A stretch of DNA of 64,000 nt from Hysterangium stoloniferum (taxonomy: Eukaryota > Basidiomycota > Agaricomycetes > Hysterangiales > Hysterangiaceae). The notes beneath the pieces are model-generated. The model worked only from the letters and a program-made list of their open reading frames with translations, was not told the origin of the DNA and did not search any database. Made by a program: the position numbers and the translations under genes. Of this stretch, positions 21,963 through 32,340 are shown one piece after another (positions within the stretch are counted from its first letter, which is position 1; the number at the start of each line of letters is the position of its first letter). The stretch lies in assembly GCA_015178975.1 (NCBI GenBank), contig WHVD01000234.1:39452-103451 (forward strand), given 5' to 3'.

Positions 21963-22246
21963 GGTCGAACATCATTCAGGAAATGAGTAAATATGTTAGT
22001 CATATGGAATAGTCTAGTCACAGGCCCATCCGTGCTTCTTCAAGAGGGATAACTAGTTTGTGTTGGAACTTAATGAGACCCTATGCCCCAAAATTGACTT
22101 TCGAGGATGGTGATCCATCGAGATTCCAGGGCAGCAGGCGACATCAATCGGAGTAGCTCTTCGACATGGTCAGGTTGATAGGGTACAAGCATCCTTGCCA
22201 TCCCCCACTATGACATCCCATGACTGGGTACTACCTTGTCAGACAT
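21963..22246 (-). pseudogene. OF1 copy reduced to exon 1 and exon 5 pieces
   Basis: 22246-22081 is OF1 exon 1 (inverse of ATGTCTGACAAGG..), with an extra tract near 22190-22225. At 22081 it passes directly into the last ~100 bp of exon 5 (22080-21965, including the inverse of TCCAACACAAACTAGTTATCC). Exons 2-4 are deleted. Confidence 0.55.
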
Positions 22247-23270
22247 GGTGAAAGGCTCCTGTCTAATGCAGCCTTACATTGGCATTGGTCCAGAAATTGA
22301 TAGGACCAAACTGTATTCCCTGAGAATGGTGAGTACAATACACGATGATGATGGTAAGTAAAAGTGATTGTCTAAAAGGGATACTATGTGCCTCTGTGAT
22401 AATGTAATCAGTATGTTGTAAGCCACCAGGCTTACATATGGAGGGTGTTTATAATTACTATAATCTTAAATATTTACTAATAAAAGTCTTATTTTTTTAA
22501 AAACTCTATCTTTAAATAGTGATATCTATTCTGAAACAATTATATGATCAAAAAACAACCATCAGAAATAGTTCTCCATATTACATCTTAGGAGGTTGTC
22601 TATAATCATTATAATATCAGATGTTTACTGGTAAAATTTATATTTCTACAAAACTCCATCTTTAAATAGTGATATATCCTCTGAGACTATTATATTGTTA
22701 ACCACCAACCATAAGAAACAATTCTCCATATTACATCCTAAACAATTCAGAGTCAATTAACAGAACCTATTGTATATGGTTTTCCAAGTTATGTAAATAC
22801 TTTCTAATACTTTTGTTGTTAATTTGTTTTTTTAAAGTTGTAATGTAGTTATTTCCATGTAAAATATGTAAAATATTATTGGAAATTTTTCATACCACAG
22901 TTGTCTTTATTAAGTAAAACCCCCTATATATTCTGGGTATGTTGAATCAAGTAGAAATCTGTTCAGATTGACAGATCCATTTCAAAGTAATACATGTATG
23001 TATTTAGAGGTGCCAATGATATACATATGCATGGAATGGACTATCTAAAGGTATCTATTTTTTAAAAGTATTAGTGTTTCAAACTACTAATTTTTTTTAT
23101 TGGCTACTTGTGTCTGGAAAGATTCTTTAGTTTGTAATGTATGAGAGAGTTTAAAACTTTTTGAAAGCTTTAAAAACCAAATTATGTTTGAATCATATCC
23201 CAGATGTTTAAATGACCTTTAGAGTACATATATTAGAATTTGGTATACTTAATAGTTTAAGATATCCTCC
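22247..23270. other. AT-rich stretch with an imperfect tandem duplication
   Basis: No gene. 22447-22597 and 22598-22740 are imperfect tandem copies of about 150 bp (shared CTTTAAATAGTGATAT, ACAACCATCAGAAA-type and CTCCATATTACATC blocks). The whole stretch is poor in G+C and nearly free of CpG. Confidence 0.45.
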
Positions 23271-23424
23271 CATGGAGAATGTGAGATATAGACAAGAGGT
23301 GTTTCACAAGAACGGAAAGACAATCATTGAAAAGGTTCATCTGGTTTCTTCTATGCTGTGAGACACCACTTTGAATGTAGTTCAAATTGCCAATTAACAC
23401 TTGTCTGTGTCAATGGGGATAATG
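23271..23424 (-). repeat. OF1 leader without an OF1 gene
   Basis: Contains the inverse of ACACTGGT.TTAATTGGCAATT, GAACCTTTTCAATG and the pre-ATG block (GAACGTGAGATATAGACAAG-like). The OF1 exon that should follow to the left is missing. It joins the Copia fragment directly, like the copy at 7481. Confidence 0.5.
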
Positions 23425-23757
23425 GTATTGTAAGGATGTCAGTGATTGTTTCTCTGTTGATCAGTAATGGTGTTGTATGCTGCCATTTTCAATGAAAAAT
23501 AAAGTGGTATTTGACTTTGATGTGTTTCATTTGGCACAGTGGACATTGATTTGAAGCAAATGCTATCATTCTCTTTGAAAATAGCCATAGGTTCTTCATA
23601 TATGATATGGAGTTCTTCTAAGAAGTATCTTATCCACATGACTTCACCAGCAACTTCTGAACATGCCACAGTAGTCTGTTTTCTGGATGACCAAGATAGA
23701 AGTCCCAATCCAAAAACATTATGTATCCTCCCTTCAATTGCCTATCCTCAGTATCCC
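23425..23757 (-). pseudogene. Copia RNase H fragment
   Basis: Minus-strand RNase H: LLSWSSRKQTTVACSEVAGE, VMWIRYFLEELHIIYEEP (23690-23590), then NETHQSQIPLYF-like sequence and the end near 23440. It shows the canonical SWSSRKQ motif of Copia RNase H. It is truncated at about 23757, where OF2 sequence begins. Confidence 0.7.
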
Positions 23758-23844
23758 ATGAGTTTTTGCATATGGCTGTGTCGGCACTGTTGGACATGTT
23801 GGGCTTTGAGAGATCACTGTAGGATGATTTACATAGGTTGATGG
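23758..23844 (-). pseudogene. OF2 copy, right-hand part, interrupted by retroelements
   Basis: Matches 16180-16265 (ATGAGTTT.TGCATATG.CTGTGTCGGC.CTGTTGGAC.TGTTGG). It continues at 24565-24610 after the solo LTR and at 28310-28475 after Gypsy-2, in the same order as the uninterrupted relative 16255-16440. Confidence 0.6.
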
Positions 23845-24564
23845 TGTTACGACCGTGTCGCAACCCTATCGGCCCCGAGGTTATCGCCACTTGTCAACGT
23901 TTCAAGTCGTCCCCTCGGAAACCATCGGCCCCGAAGCTGACGAATGTTTCGCGAAGATCAAACTCCATTTACGCCCACGTCAAATAACTCGTATTGTCTG
24001 GTCAAACTTTGATACGTCCCCTTTATTATGTTGATCCGTTCAATCTTATGTTTCGCATATGTCTATCTATATTTGTAGTCCTCGAACCATTTCCTTTTAT
24101 CGTAATTCCGCTCTCGGTTATCATCGGCCTCCGAACTAATCATAAACTTCCCGTTCCTAGTCAAGCTTATTGTTAATACCGTGTTCCGCCCTTCTCCCCA
24201 TTAGTATTTTCCAGACGCCTGTTACTTGTATATGAACCCGCTGTAATTGTAGTTACTAGACAATCAGAATATCGACTCAGAATACCCTCATACACCTGTA
24301 TCAGTCTCATACTAAGACTTCCCCCATCCGCCTTCGCGTGCGCTCGCCCACTCCCGGCCCTGACCCCTTGGCCCGACGCTCGACTTGTCCTTCGATTCCG
24401 ATCGGTATCACGCCGAAAGGTACTCACTAGGACTAGTCTTCGCCCGCCCGAAATTTAAGGACATCCTGCGGATATTTGCGAGGGCGCAGCCCATAAGCTG
24501 AAGCCAAGTCCTTCCGATCGGTCCCTGTCGGCCACCGACATTAGTCAGTTTCCAGTTCTTAACA
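23845..24564 (+). mobile_element. Solo LTR, family LTR-1, copy 2
   Basis: 720 bp, TGTTACGACCG..CAGTTCTTAACA, with a perfect 5-bp duplication GATGG at 23840-23844 and 24565-24569. Inserted into an OF2 copy only 46 bp from the Gypsy-2 insertion. Confidence 0.9.
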
Positions 24565-24610
24565 GATGGTAAGAAGATGACTTTTAGTCCATTGATGTAA
24601 AGATTGAGGA
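24565..24610 (-). pseudogene. OF2 sliver between two retroelements
   Basis: 46 bp (GATGGTAAGAAGATGACTTT..GATTGAGGA) that match 16270-16312 in the empty-site relative. It includes the right half of one target duplication and the left half of the next. Confidence 0.6.
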
Positions 24611-25483
24611 TGTTAGGATACACACACAGGCCGGGTTTCTGGAGAAACCCGCAGGATATCCGGTAGGACTTGGCTTCAGCTTATAGGCTGCACCCTCGCT
24701 AGATCGTGTTGTCCAATTTCAAATGGACGGACGGGGATCCCGGGGAGTCCGGGCGGGGTTTGTGGGTCATAGGTCGTAAGTCGGGGGTCGTGGGTTGGAA
24801 GTCGGAGGTTGTGGGTCGTGAGTCGGAGGTTGTGGGTCGTGAGTCGGAGGTTGTGGGTCGTGAGTCGAGATAGTTGAGAGAGATAGATGTGCCGGAGCCC
24901 ATGGGGTCCGACTAGTGAAAGCAATGTGAATCAAGTAAGGTTTTAGAGTTGAAAATGTTATTAGATTACTGGGGGGAATCTAAGCTAATTTTCTGACTGG
25001 ATTGTATGTACAACATCTGCCAGTTTATATAGACCATGAAGTGAATGACATACCAAATCCAGTAATAACGAAATGAAACTAACAAAACATAAAACGGGAA
25101 TAATAAACACCAAATTGGTGTTAGGAATGGAGCAGAGTCCGAATTGTGACAAAGCATAACCCATAACGGGAAACGGAGCAGGAGCGGAGTCCCAAATCAT
25201 GACAGGTCATTTGACTAAAATGGGAACGGGGCTCGATTAGAGTGGTGACGGGATTCTGAGCGGGGTCCGGTGACTGATGCGTGGGACGAAGATGGACATA
25301 GACAGAGACGGAGTCCGAGGGAAGTCCGGTGACTGATATGTGTCATATTGAGGTTGAACATAACTAGTCTTGATGTAATGGAGTCTGGGCAGGAAATCCT
25401 ATAAAACAAATGATTGGTGCTTGTAGCGTGTGGGGGTGTATGGGTTAGTGCCCAGAGTCCAGTGGGATTGTCCGGTCATAACA
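24611..25483 (-). repeat. Gypsy-2 3' LTR
   Basis: 873 bp, plus-strand ends TGTTAGGATAC and GGTCATAACA. It contains three copies of a 21-bp unit (24801-24863, GTCGGAGGTTGTGGGTCGTGA) where the other LTR has about one; this explains most of the 33-bp length difference. Confidence 0.9.
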
Positions 25484-25639
25484 GTACCCTCCCTTTATGC
25501 CGAAGTCCCAAAGAGGCTCTAGACCTAGATAAGGTTCTTGTCGGCTACGTGCATGTGTCAAAAGTCACGTCGGTTACATGTATGTGTCAAAGAGTCATGT
25601 GATCTGGAAGGTAAGGTTCAAATGCGACGAGCCTATATA

Positions 25640-26686
25640 TAAATTTGAAAAAATAGAAATTTCTTCTTCTTTATTACCCCCATCATCGATAGCATGGGAC
25701 CAAAGCCCATGCCATGCAAGCCTATGCCAACTGCCGGGCCCTCCACGGGCAGTCAGTATGGGTGCCACTGTCCGCTGCCCAAATCTTGGTGCAGCAGGTC
25801 GAGCAATGACGACAGCATGAAGAGGTGGAGCGAGAAGCCCGGGAGGTCAGGGAGGCCTTGAACAGGGAATACCAGACGGCCATGGCTGACGAGGAAGAGG
25901 CTGTGAGGCAGAAGCAATGGGAGGAGGAAGAGGCTGCGAGGCAGAAGCAATGGGAGGAGGAGGAGGCTGTGTGAGTGGCCGTGGAGAAGGCCAGGGTAGC
26001 GGCTGAGAAAGCCCAGGTGGCCGCGGAGAGAGCCGTGGTAGTTGCAGGAAAGGTAAGTCCCATAGTTCAACTTCTCATTTTTTTTTGACTTGGCATTTTC
26101 AGTGCAAGGCAGTGGAAGTCGAGTCGGAGTCCAAGGGGGAGCAAGAAAGCCACAACAAAGTGAGTCTCATGTCCGTGGGTATACTGTGGAGCTAACCGTG
26201 TCAACAGAAAGCAAGGAAGGTGGCACCAGTCCACCTACCAACTCGGAATGACCCGCGGGGGGCCCGGGCTGTTACCAGTGCGTGCACCTCAAGGCGAGGT
26301 GCTTGCTCATTCACAAGCAGGCGGTGGGGTCCAGTTCACGGGAGAATGGCGGGTCGGACGGATACTCTGGTCTGGAAGAGATTTTGGGACGGATCACCGA
26401 GGGCATAGAAGCCCAGAACTTGTTGCTCTGGAAGAGCAACAAGGTCAGTATGGTGATGGCGAACGATCTCCATGCACTCCATGGGGACCATTTCAAGTTC
26501 CTTATGGAGTATGCTGGCTTTGTATATGACAAGCCGGAGGCCGGGAGTTCTGAGGAAGCCAGTTCAGATGAGGAGGATGTGCCCGCGGAGATTGCAGAGC
26601 TACCCGAGGAGGTGAATGAGGTGGGAAAGGCTGAGGGGGAAAAAGAGGCGGGGAAAAAAGATATTCCCATCAATGTACATGAATAG
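25640..26686 (+). CDS. Antisense accessory gene inside Gypsy-2
   Basis: It runs opposite to pol. The first exon reads TKAHAMQAYANCRALHG..QILVQQVEQ and then a long coiled, Glu/Arg-rich part (AREVREALN, two copies of RQKQWEEEEA, EKARVAAEKAQVAAERA) up to about 26052. An intron follows (about 26053-26100, GTAAGT..TTTCAG), a short exon rich in E and S (to about 26160), and a second intron (about 26161-26208). The last exon has a basic start (KARKVAPVHLP) and a Cys knuckle-like CYQCVHLKARC (about 26268-26305). Then come LEEILGRITEGIEAQN and an acidic end to a stop at 26686. Two in-frame TGA codons and one frameshift before the Cys motif make it non-functional here. I believe similar antisense genes occur in basidiomycete Gypsy elements, but their role is unknown to me. 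Confidence 0.6.
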
Positions 26687-26883
26687 AAACAACTTAATGG
26701 TAATTTGAACATAAAAGTAAAGCATGAAAAAACATAAAAATAAAAGTCAAAGCCAAAGTCCACGGAGAGTCCGCTTAAAGACTTGACAAGACATGTCAGA
26801 ACCTGTAAAAGCAAAGAGAGACATAGGGTGACAGGGAATAATGAAAATGAGTCCAAACGTAACATGGGGTCTGCGGAGTGCGG

Positions 26884-27342
26884 TCAGAGAGATGATAATG
26901 GTCCAGGTTTGAGTGGGTAAGCTGTATGAAAGTCAGTAACGATTTCCATAGCATTACCGAGTTCCGTGGCCAAAATCCATGAGGTCTCTTCATCAATGCC
27001 CTTGTAACCTGCCCACTTGACCAAGTACAGCAGTTTACAAGTGCATCGACGCTTATCAATTTTTGAATCTAAAATCTGTGAGATTTCAAACTCGGGTTCT
27101 CCGTCAATAACGACAGGAGGAGGCGGAGATTGCACGCGATCCGGGATAGTGTTAGCAGTACAAGGTTCTAACATAGAAACATGAAATACCGGGTGTACCG
27201 CGTGCATGCTATCCGGAAGCCGTAGAGTCCAAGAAACTGAACCTACTTGTGCGATAATTTCAAATGGGCCTAGATATTTTTCAGCAAGCTTCTTTGATTG
27301 ACGGGTAGTCTGGTTCTTCCATGGTTTCCAACTGGTTCGCAA
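26884..27342 (-). CDS. Gypsy integrase C-terminus with chromodomain
   Basis: 152 open codons. The GPF/Y module (LAEKYLGPFEIIAQVG..HPVFHVSMLEP) is at residues ~20-60. A chromodomain (EFEISQILDSKI..LLYLVKWAGYKG..ETSWI) is at ~80-135, ending with FHTAYPLKPGPL. Chromodomains of this kind direct integration to histone H3K9-methylated chromatin in chromoviruses (known for the family). The catalytic DDE core is missing upstream, so this is a remnant without start context. Confidence 0.85.
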   Translation of the reverse strand: MRTSWKPWKNQTTRQSKKLAEKYLGPFEIIAQVGSVSWTLRLPDSMHAVHPVFHVSMLEPCTANTIPDRVQSPPPPVVIDGEPEFEISQILDSKIDKRRCTCKLLYLVKWAGYKGIDEETSWILATELGNAMEIVTDFHTAYPLKPGPLSSL

Positions 27343-27469
27343 GCGTCTGACTGGTATACAGAGTTAATGGGGAATGAAGAGTCGACGGTCCAGGTATTGA
27401 TGACTGTGCATGTGTACTTCTTCTTGGTGGCATAATGAAAACAATCTGCGAGTATTAGTCAGAAAATAC

Positions 27470-28309
27470 TGTTAGGATACACACACAGGCTGGGTTTCCA
27501 GAGAAACCCGTGGGATATCCAGTAGGACTTGGCTTCAGCTTATAGGCTGCGCCCTCACTAGATCGTGTTGTCCAATTTCAAATGGATGGACAGGGATCCC
27601 GGGGAGTCCGGGCGGGGTTCGTGGGTCGTAGGTCATAAGTCGGGGGTCGTGGGTCGTAATTCGGAGGTCGTGGGTCGTGAGTCCAGAGAGTTGAGAGAGA
27701 TAGATGCACCGGAGCCCGTGGGCTCTGACTAGTGAAAGCAATGTGAATCAAGTAAGGTTTTAGAGTGGAAAATGTTATTAGATTACTGGGGGGAATCTAA
27801 GCTAATTTTCTGACTGGATTGTATATACAACATCTGCCAGTTTATATAGACCATGGAGTGAATGACATACCAAATCCAGTAATAATGAAATGAAACTAAC
27901 AAAACATAAAACAGGAATAGTAAACACCAAATTGGTGTTAGGAACAGAACGGAACGGAGTGGAGTCCGAATCATGACAAAGCATAACCCATAATCGGAAA
28001 TGGAGTGGGAGTGGAGTCCTAAATTGTGACAGGTCATTTGACTAAAATGGGAATGGGGCTCGATTAGAGCAGTGACGGGATTCTGAGCGGGGTCCGGTGA
28101 CTGATGCGTGGGATGGAGACGGACATAGACAGAGACAGAGTTTGGGGGAAGTCCGGTGACTGATATGTGTCATATTGAGGTTGAACGTAACTAGTCTTGA
28201 CGTAACGGAGTCCGGGCAGGAAATCCTATAAACAGACAATTGGTGCTTGTAGCGCGTGGGGGCATATGGGTTAGTCCCTGGAGTCCGGCAGGATTGTCCG
28301 GTCGTAATA
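27470..28309 (-). repeat. Gypsy-2 5' LTR
   Basis: 840 bp, plus-strand ends TGTTAGGATAC and GGTCGTAATA; the expected final CA is changed by a C-to-T difference. It is clearly paired with 24611-25483. The two LTRs differ at many C/T and G/A positions, which indicates an old insertion. Confidence 0.9.
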
Positions 28310-28475
28310 GAGGAAGACTTCAGAAGAAGAATCATGATAGTCTTGTTTGGCCGTCACATCACGGTGCAGTGTTTAACAAGGCTTAGGCTTGGGAATGGCC
28401 TCAACTCGTCAACATGCCTTATTGAAGGTGATTGGCCAAAAGAGTTGCCCAATTACAGATTACGACAGCCCATGG
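28310..28475 (-). pseudogene. OF2 copy, N-terminal end after the Gypsy insertion
   Basis: Continues the interrupted OF2 copy. It matches 16308-16440 (GAAGAATCA.GA.AGTCTTGTT.GGCCG, CGGTGCAGTGTTTA.CAAGGC). The start-codon region is around 28345-28375 in reverse. It passes into repeat H at about 28476. Confidence 0.55.
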
Positions 28476-28893
28476 CCTCCCATGACCAATACTGAGCATT
28501 AGTGACTTGCCTATCATGGGTCCCCAGGGCACCCATGTCAGATTAAGTGCCATTAAGAAGCATCCTTCCAATGCCGCCTAAAACTGGTGATACCGATGCT
28601 TCATTTCTCACCCATCTGGTCTTTCTATATCTTTGGCCAGATAGAGGTTGTGTAGGGTATCAGCCAATATGGTTTCATCATTACATCTAACACAATAAAG
28701 ATAAATACTCTTATTTTTGTCCGTCAATAATTTAGAATTATCATCATTCCGCTGATGTCAAAATGAAAAAAAGAATTTACCAATTTGTCCTTTGACCATG
28801 CTCAGTCAGCTGATGCCTGACTTCACCCATGTGCACCCAACCTATCATGTAGAAGGTGATTCACTGACTGACACATTGATTGGTACAATTTCG
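28476..28893 (+). repeat. Repeat H, partial
   Basis: Matches the second half of H (CATGGGTCCCCAGGGCACCCATG hairpin, CATTAAGAAGCATCCTTCC, GGTATCAGCCAATATGG, ACTGACACATTGATTGGTAC). It ends at about 28893, where Gypsy pol begins. Confidence 0.6.
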
Positions 28894-31190
28894 ACAATGA
28901 GTGGGAAGTCCAGTTTCCAAGGCGACAGAATTGGAGCTGAAGAAAAAGAACTTTTTAAAAGATTGAAAGCTTTTTGACACTGTTACAACCGTGTCGCAAC
29001 CCTATCAGTCCCCGAGGTTATTGCCACTTATCGACGATTCAAATTACTATTCAAGTCACCACATCGGAAACCATTGGCCCCCGAAGCTGACGTATGCTTT
29101 CACAATGATCAAACTCTGTTTACGCCCACGTCAAAATATACTTGTATTATTTGGTTAAACTTTTGATACGTCCCTTTTATTATGTTGATCTGTTCTATCC
29201 TATGTTTCACATATGTCTATCTATATTTGTAGTCCTCAAACTATTTCCTTTTACCGTAATTCCGCTCTCGGTTATCATCGGCCTCCGAACTAATCATAAA
29301 CTTCCCGTTCCTAGTCAAGCTTATTGTTAATACAGTTTTCCGCCTTTCTCCCCGTTAGTATTTTCTAGATGCCTGTTACTTGTATATGAACCCGCTGTAG
29401 TTGTAGTTACTAGGCAATCAGAATATCGACCCAGAATACCCTCATACGTCTGTAACAGTCTCTTACTAAGGATCCCCTCATCCACCTTCGCGTGCGCTTG
29501 CCCACTCCCAGCCCCGACCCCTTGGCCTGACACTCAACTTGTCCTTCGGTCCCGATCGGTATCTCGCCGAAAGAAACTCTTTAGGATTAGTCTTTGCCTG
29601 TCTGAAATTTAAGGACACCCTACAGATATTTGTGAGGGCGCAGCATATAAGCTGAAGCCAAGTCCTTCCAATCAGTCCCTGTCGGCCACTGACATTAGTC
29701 AGTTTTCAGTTCTTAACAGACACTTATCATTAAAATTCCACAGAGTATCCTTATGCATAAGATGGGTAAGGGAGACCATGATGTCGGAATATCCACATAT
29801 AAACCGTCTGTAAAAATTGGCAAAGCTAAGGAAGGATTGTATATCTTTAACTTTTTGGGGTTCTGGCCAATCTTTGATGACTTGTACTTTAGTTTCATCC
29901 ATTCAGAGTCTGTCGGGTCCCATTATGAAACTCAGGTATTCCATGGAGTCCATGTCAAAAGTACATTTTTTACCATTTGTGAATAAACCATGTTGTCTGA
30001 GTCTCTGGAGAACTTCATGGACTTAATTGTCATGTTCCGCGGGATCCTCGGAGTAGATAAGAATGTCATCCAAGTAAACAATGATGCATACATTGAGCAT
30101 GTCAGAGAAAATATCGTTGATAAAATGTTGAAAAACAGATGGAGCATTGGTGAGTCCAAAGGGCATCACCAACCACTCAAAGGCCCCATAATGGGTTCTA
30201 AAAGTGGTTTTCCATTTGTCACCCACAGAGATCTGGACCAAATGATAGGCGTGTTTGAGATCTATTTTGGTGTAAATCTGGGCATTCCATGGAGCATCAA
30301 GCAGATCAGATATAAGTGGAAGTGGATACTTATCCTTTTTGGTGACAGCATTGAGTCCTCTGAAATCAACACATAGTCTAAGGGATCCATCTTTTTTTCT
30401 GACAAACAGAACAGGTGCTCCAAAAGGAGACTTTGAGGGTCTGATGAAACCTATGGACAAATGTTCATCCAGGAAATCACGGATTGCGGAAAGTTCCATG
30501 GATGAAAGCAGGTAAATATGTCCTAGGGGTGGCTGGGTGCCTTCTTTGAGATCAATTTTTAAGTCGTATTCTCTGTGGGGCAGAAGCTGGTCAGCTTTCC
30601 ACTTGCTAAAAACATCCACGAAGTCATGATATTTCTCCAGGATGCCTTCTAGGTCAGCTTGCTCAGATGCAGATACTGGGGTTGAAAAATGACCACTTGC
30701 TTCATCAATTTTTAAGTTGTTGGTGAATGCCTGGGACCCATCCATTTTTGTAGCCCTAATAAAAACTGCAGCATTAATCAGAGAAATAGACAGAGGTGTT
30801 GTGGGTTCCAGGGAAGCCATGGGTGCTGTAGAGATCACAGGAGTCCTTGAGACTGCAGGTGCCATAGGGATCACAGGAGTCCTTGAGACTGCAGGTGCCA
30901 GGAAGGCCATGGGTGCCATGGAAGCCATGATGTGTACAGTTTCCTCAGCTGCCACGGGGGTCTGGAATGTTATACTGTTAGCTATCCAGTCAATCAACGG
31001 ATTGTAGTAGGTAAGCCAGTTGTGTCCTAGGACCACTGAGCAACTTGAGTCTAACTGGGTCACATAGAAAGTGACCAACTTAGATGTTCCACATGGGAAA
31101 CAGATGGATAAATCACAAGCTTGGGTGACGACTGAATTACTTGTGCCATCGAAAAGGTGGAGGCTGACGGGATTTATCGGATTGTACAAA
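28894..31190 (-). pseudogene. Tf2-like Gypsy pol: protease end and reverse transcriptase
   Basis: A 388-codon open frame (31189-30023). Its start is the protease C-terminal half (LFDGTSNSVVTQ.., VVLGHNWLTYYNPLIDW). A Pro-rich linker with a 36-bp tandem repeat (30833-30904) follows, then RT: KSPFGAPVLFVRKKDGSLR, FRGLNAVTKKDKYPLP, YTKIDLKHAYH, MPFGLTNAPSVFQ and the catalytic YLDDILIYS. After one TAA stop at about 30023 it continues (DWPEPQKVKDIQSFLSFANF) to 29719. It is interrupted by a solo LTR, and resumes at 28978-28894 (KAFNLLKSSF..APILSPW). The RT core itself appears complete. CpG-poor. Confidence 0.9.
28981..29718 (+). mobile_element. Solo LTR, family LTR-1, copy 3
   Basis: 738 bp, TGTTACAACCG..CAGTTCTTAACA, with a perfect 5-bp duplication GACAC (28976-28980 and 29719-29723). 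Inserted into Gypsy pol at the RT/RNase H transition; the pol reading frame can be followed on both sides. Confidence 0.9.
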
Positions 31191-32340
31191 AAATAAATTA
31201 TGAATCTTCGAGGATTGTGCCAATGTCATAGCACTGCTAGATTGGATATGGTCATTATTGCTTCCAGATGAACTTTGCCCCACCAATTCATGCCGGCAGG
31301 GAGAATTTCAAATATATCCTTCCATTGGTATTTGTAGACAGCTGCAAAGTATTCCGATATACATCTCCACTCAGTTGTGTGAGGCTTATATTGCAGGTTT
31401 CAAGGGGGTTTCAGAATGTATTCTTCATTGGAATAAATGTTGGATACTCAGGGTGAACTAAGTTGAGAAAGACCACAACATAAGACTCACATCCTTTGTA
31501 TGTTTATCCAAACCACAGCATCTGTTGACAGATGATTCCATACAACTGAATATTGAGATTCTGAGATAACTGAGCTATTGTCTTGATATATTGTGACAGT
31601 GTAGCATAAGGCTAGAGGCATGAAGTGATTTGTGTACCAAGCATCCCACAAAAATGCTCCATAGGGAAGGCCAATACAGTCCATGGAGGTCCAGCAAGTT
31701 GGATATAGATATGCAACAATGTGCAGCGATGCATGCAAGTTGAACATGCAATCAGGTAGATGATTTTCCTTGTATTTGTAATACCATCTGAAAAAGACAT
31801 ATTAGTTACACTCAGGCAAAAATTAAATATGGAATTACCATTCATACAGCTCAACCCACTTAATAATATTTTCTTCAAGATGCTTTTCTGTCCCAGACTT
31901 TCACCGGAGCAGAATGTCATGAATTGATTATTCTTCGATAGAGTCAAATAATATTCTACTAATCGAACTCGAAAGCCTCGTTTGACGAAGTATATATTTG
32001 CCCTGTCGATGAAGTAAGAGGCTATTACCAGTCGCAAGAACTCATGGAAGTATTTGTCGAAGAAGTTACGACAAGTTAGATTACTAATATCACTAATATA
32101 CAGATATTTCGACTGACTTCCCTCGCTCCTTTCGTAGCCCTTTTATGCTTTTCGTCGTATTGTTATGACTATGTTATGAACTAATTATGAAATCATATAT
32201 GACGTCGAAATGAGACATGTCGAAAGAGATTTGATGGTGTCGAATAATGTTCGGTTTTGTCGAGTTGAATTCAATAGGTCGAAGAGTTGTTGAAAGTTAC
32301 CTTTGAATGTTTGTGACAATATGTGACATGTGACAGTTGT
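31191..32340 (-). pseudogene. Plavaka-like (CACTA group) transposase fragment
   Basis: Minus strand. An exon with KWVELYEW (about 31860) ends at a 50-nt intron (about 31839-31790, GTAATT..TTTTCAG). The next exon reads YYKYKENHLPDCMFNLHASLH. This resembles the segment of Plavaka transposases before LLHIADSI..GPVW..WAFPMERFCG; in a second frame AGPPWTVLAFPMEHFCGML is visible at about 31690-31640. Multiple stops and frameshifts. The flank 32050-32290 carries at least six GTCGA motifs, which could be subterminal repeats. The family assignment rests on motif memory and is moderate. Confidence 0.5.

Larger units (their letters stand above)
24611..28309 (-). mobile_element. Gypsy-2 LTR retrotransposon, internally deleted
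   Basis: 3,699 bp between duplications GAGGA (24606-24610 and 28310-28314). Both LTRs are present. The internal part is only 1,986 bp: GAG, protease, RT, RNase H and the integrase core are gone, leaving the integrase C-terminus with chromodomain (minus) and an antisense gene (plus). A polypurine stretch AAAGGGAGGG lies just inside the LTR at 25486-25496 (minus strand), which confirms the minus orientation. It could not move on its own. Confidence 0.9.

Noticed and set aside
26311..26865. Minus-strand ORF of 184 codons
   Set aside because: It is antisense to the last exon of the accessory gene in Gypsy-2 (25640-26686) and owes its length to the biased composition of that exon.
29753..30376. 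Plus-strand ORFs of 77, 69 and 128 codons
   Set aside because: Antisense shadows of the Gypsy RT frame.
30023..31189. Intact functional retrotransposon polyprotein
   Set aside because: Although 388 codons are open, protease N-terminus, RNase H and integrase are missing and a solo LTR interrupts it.
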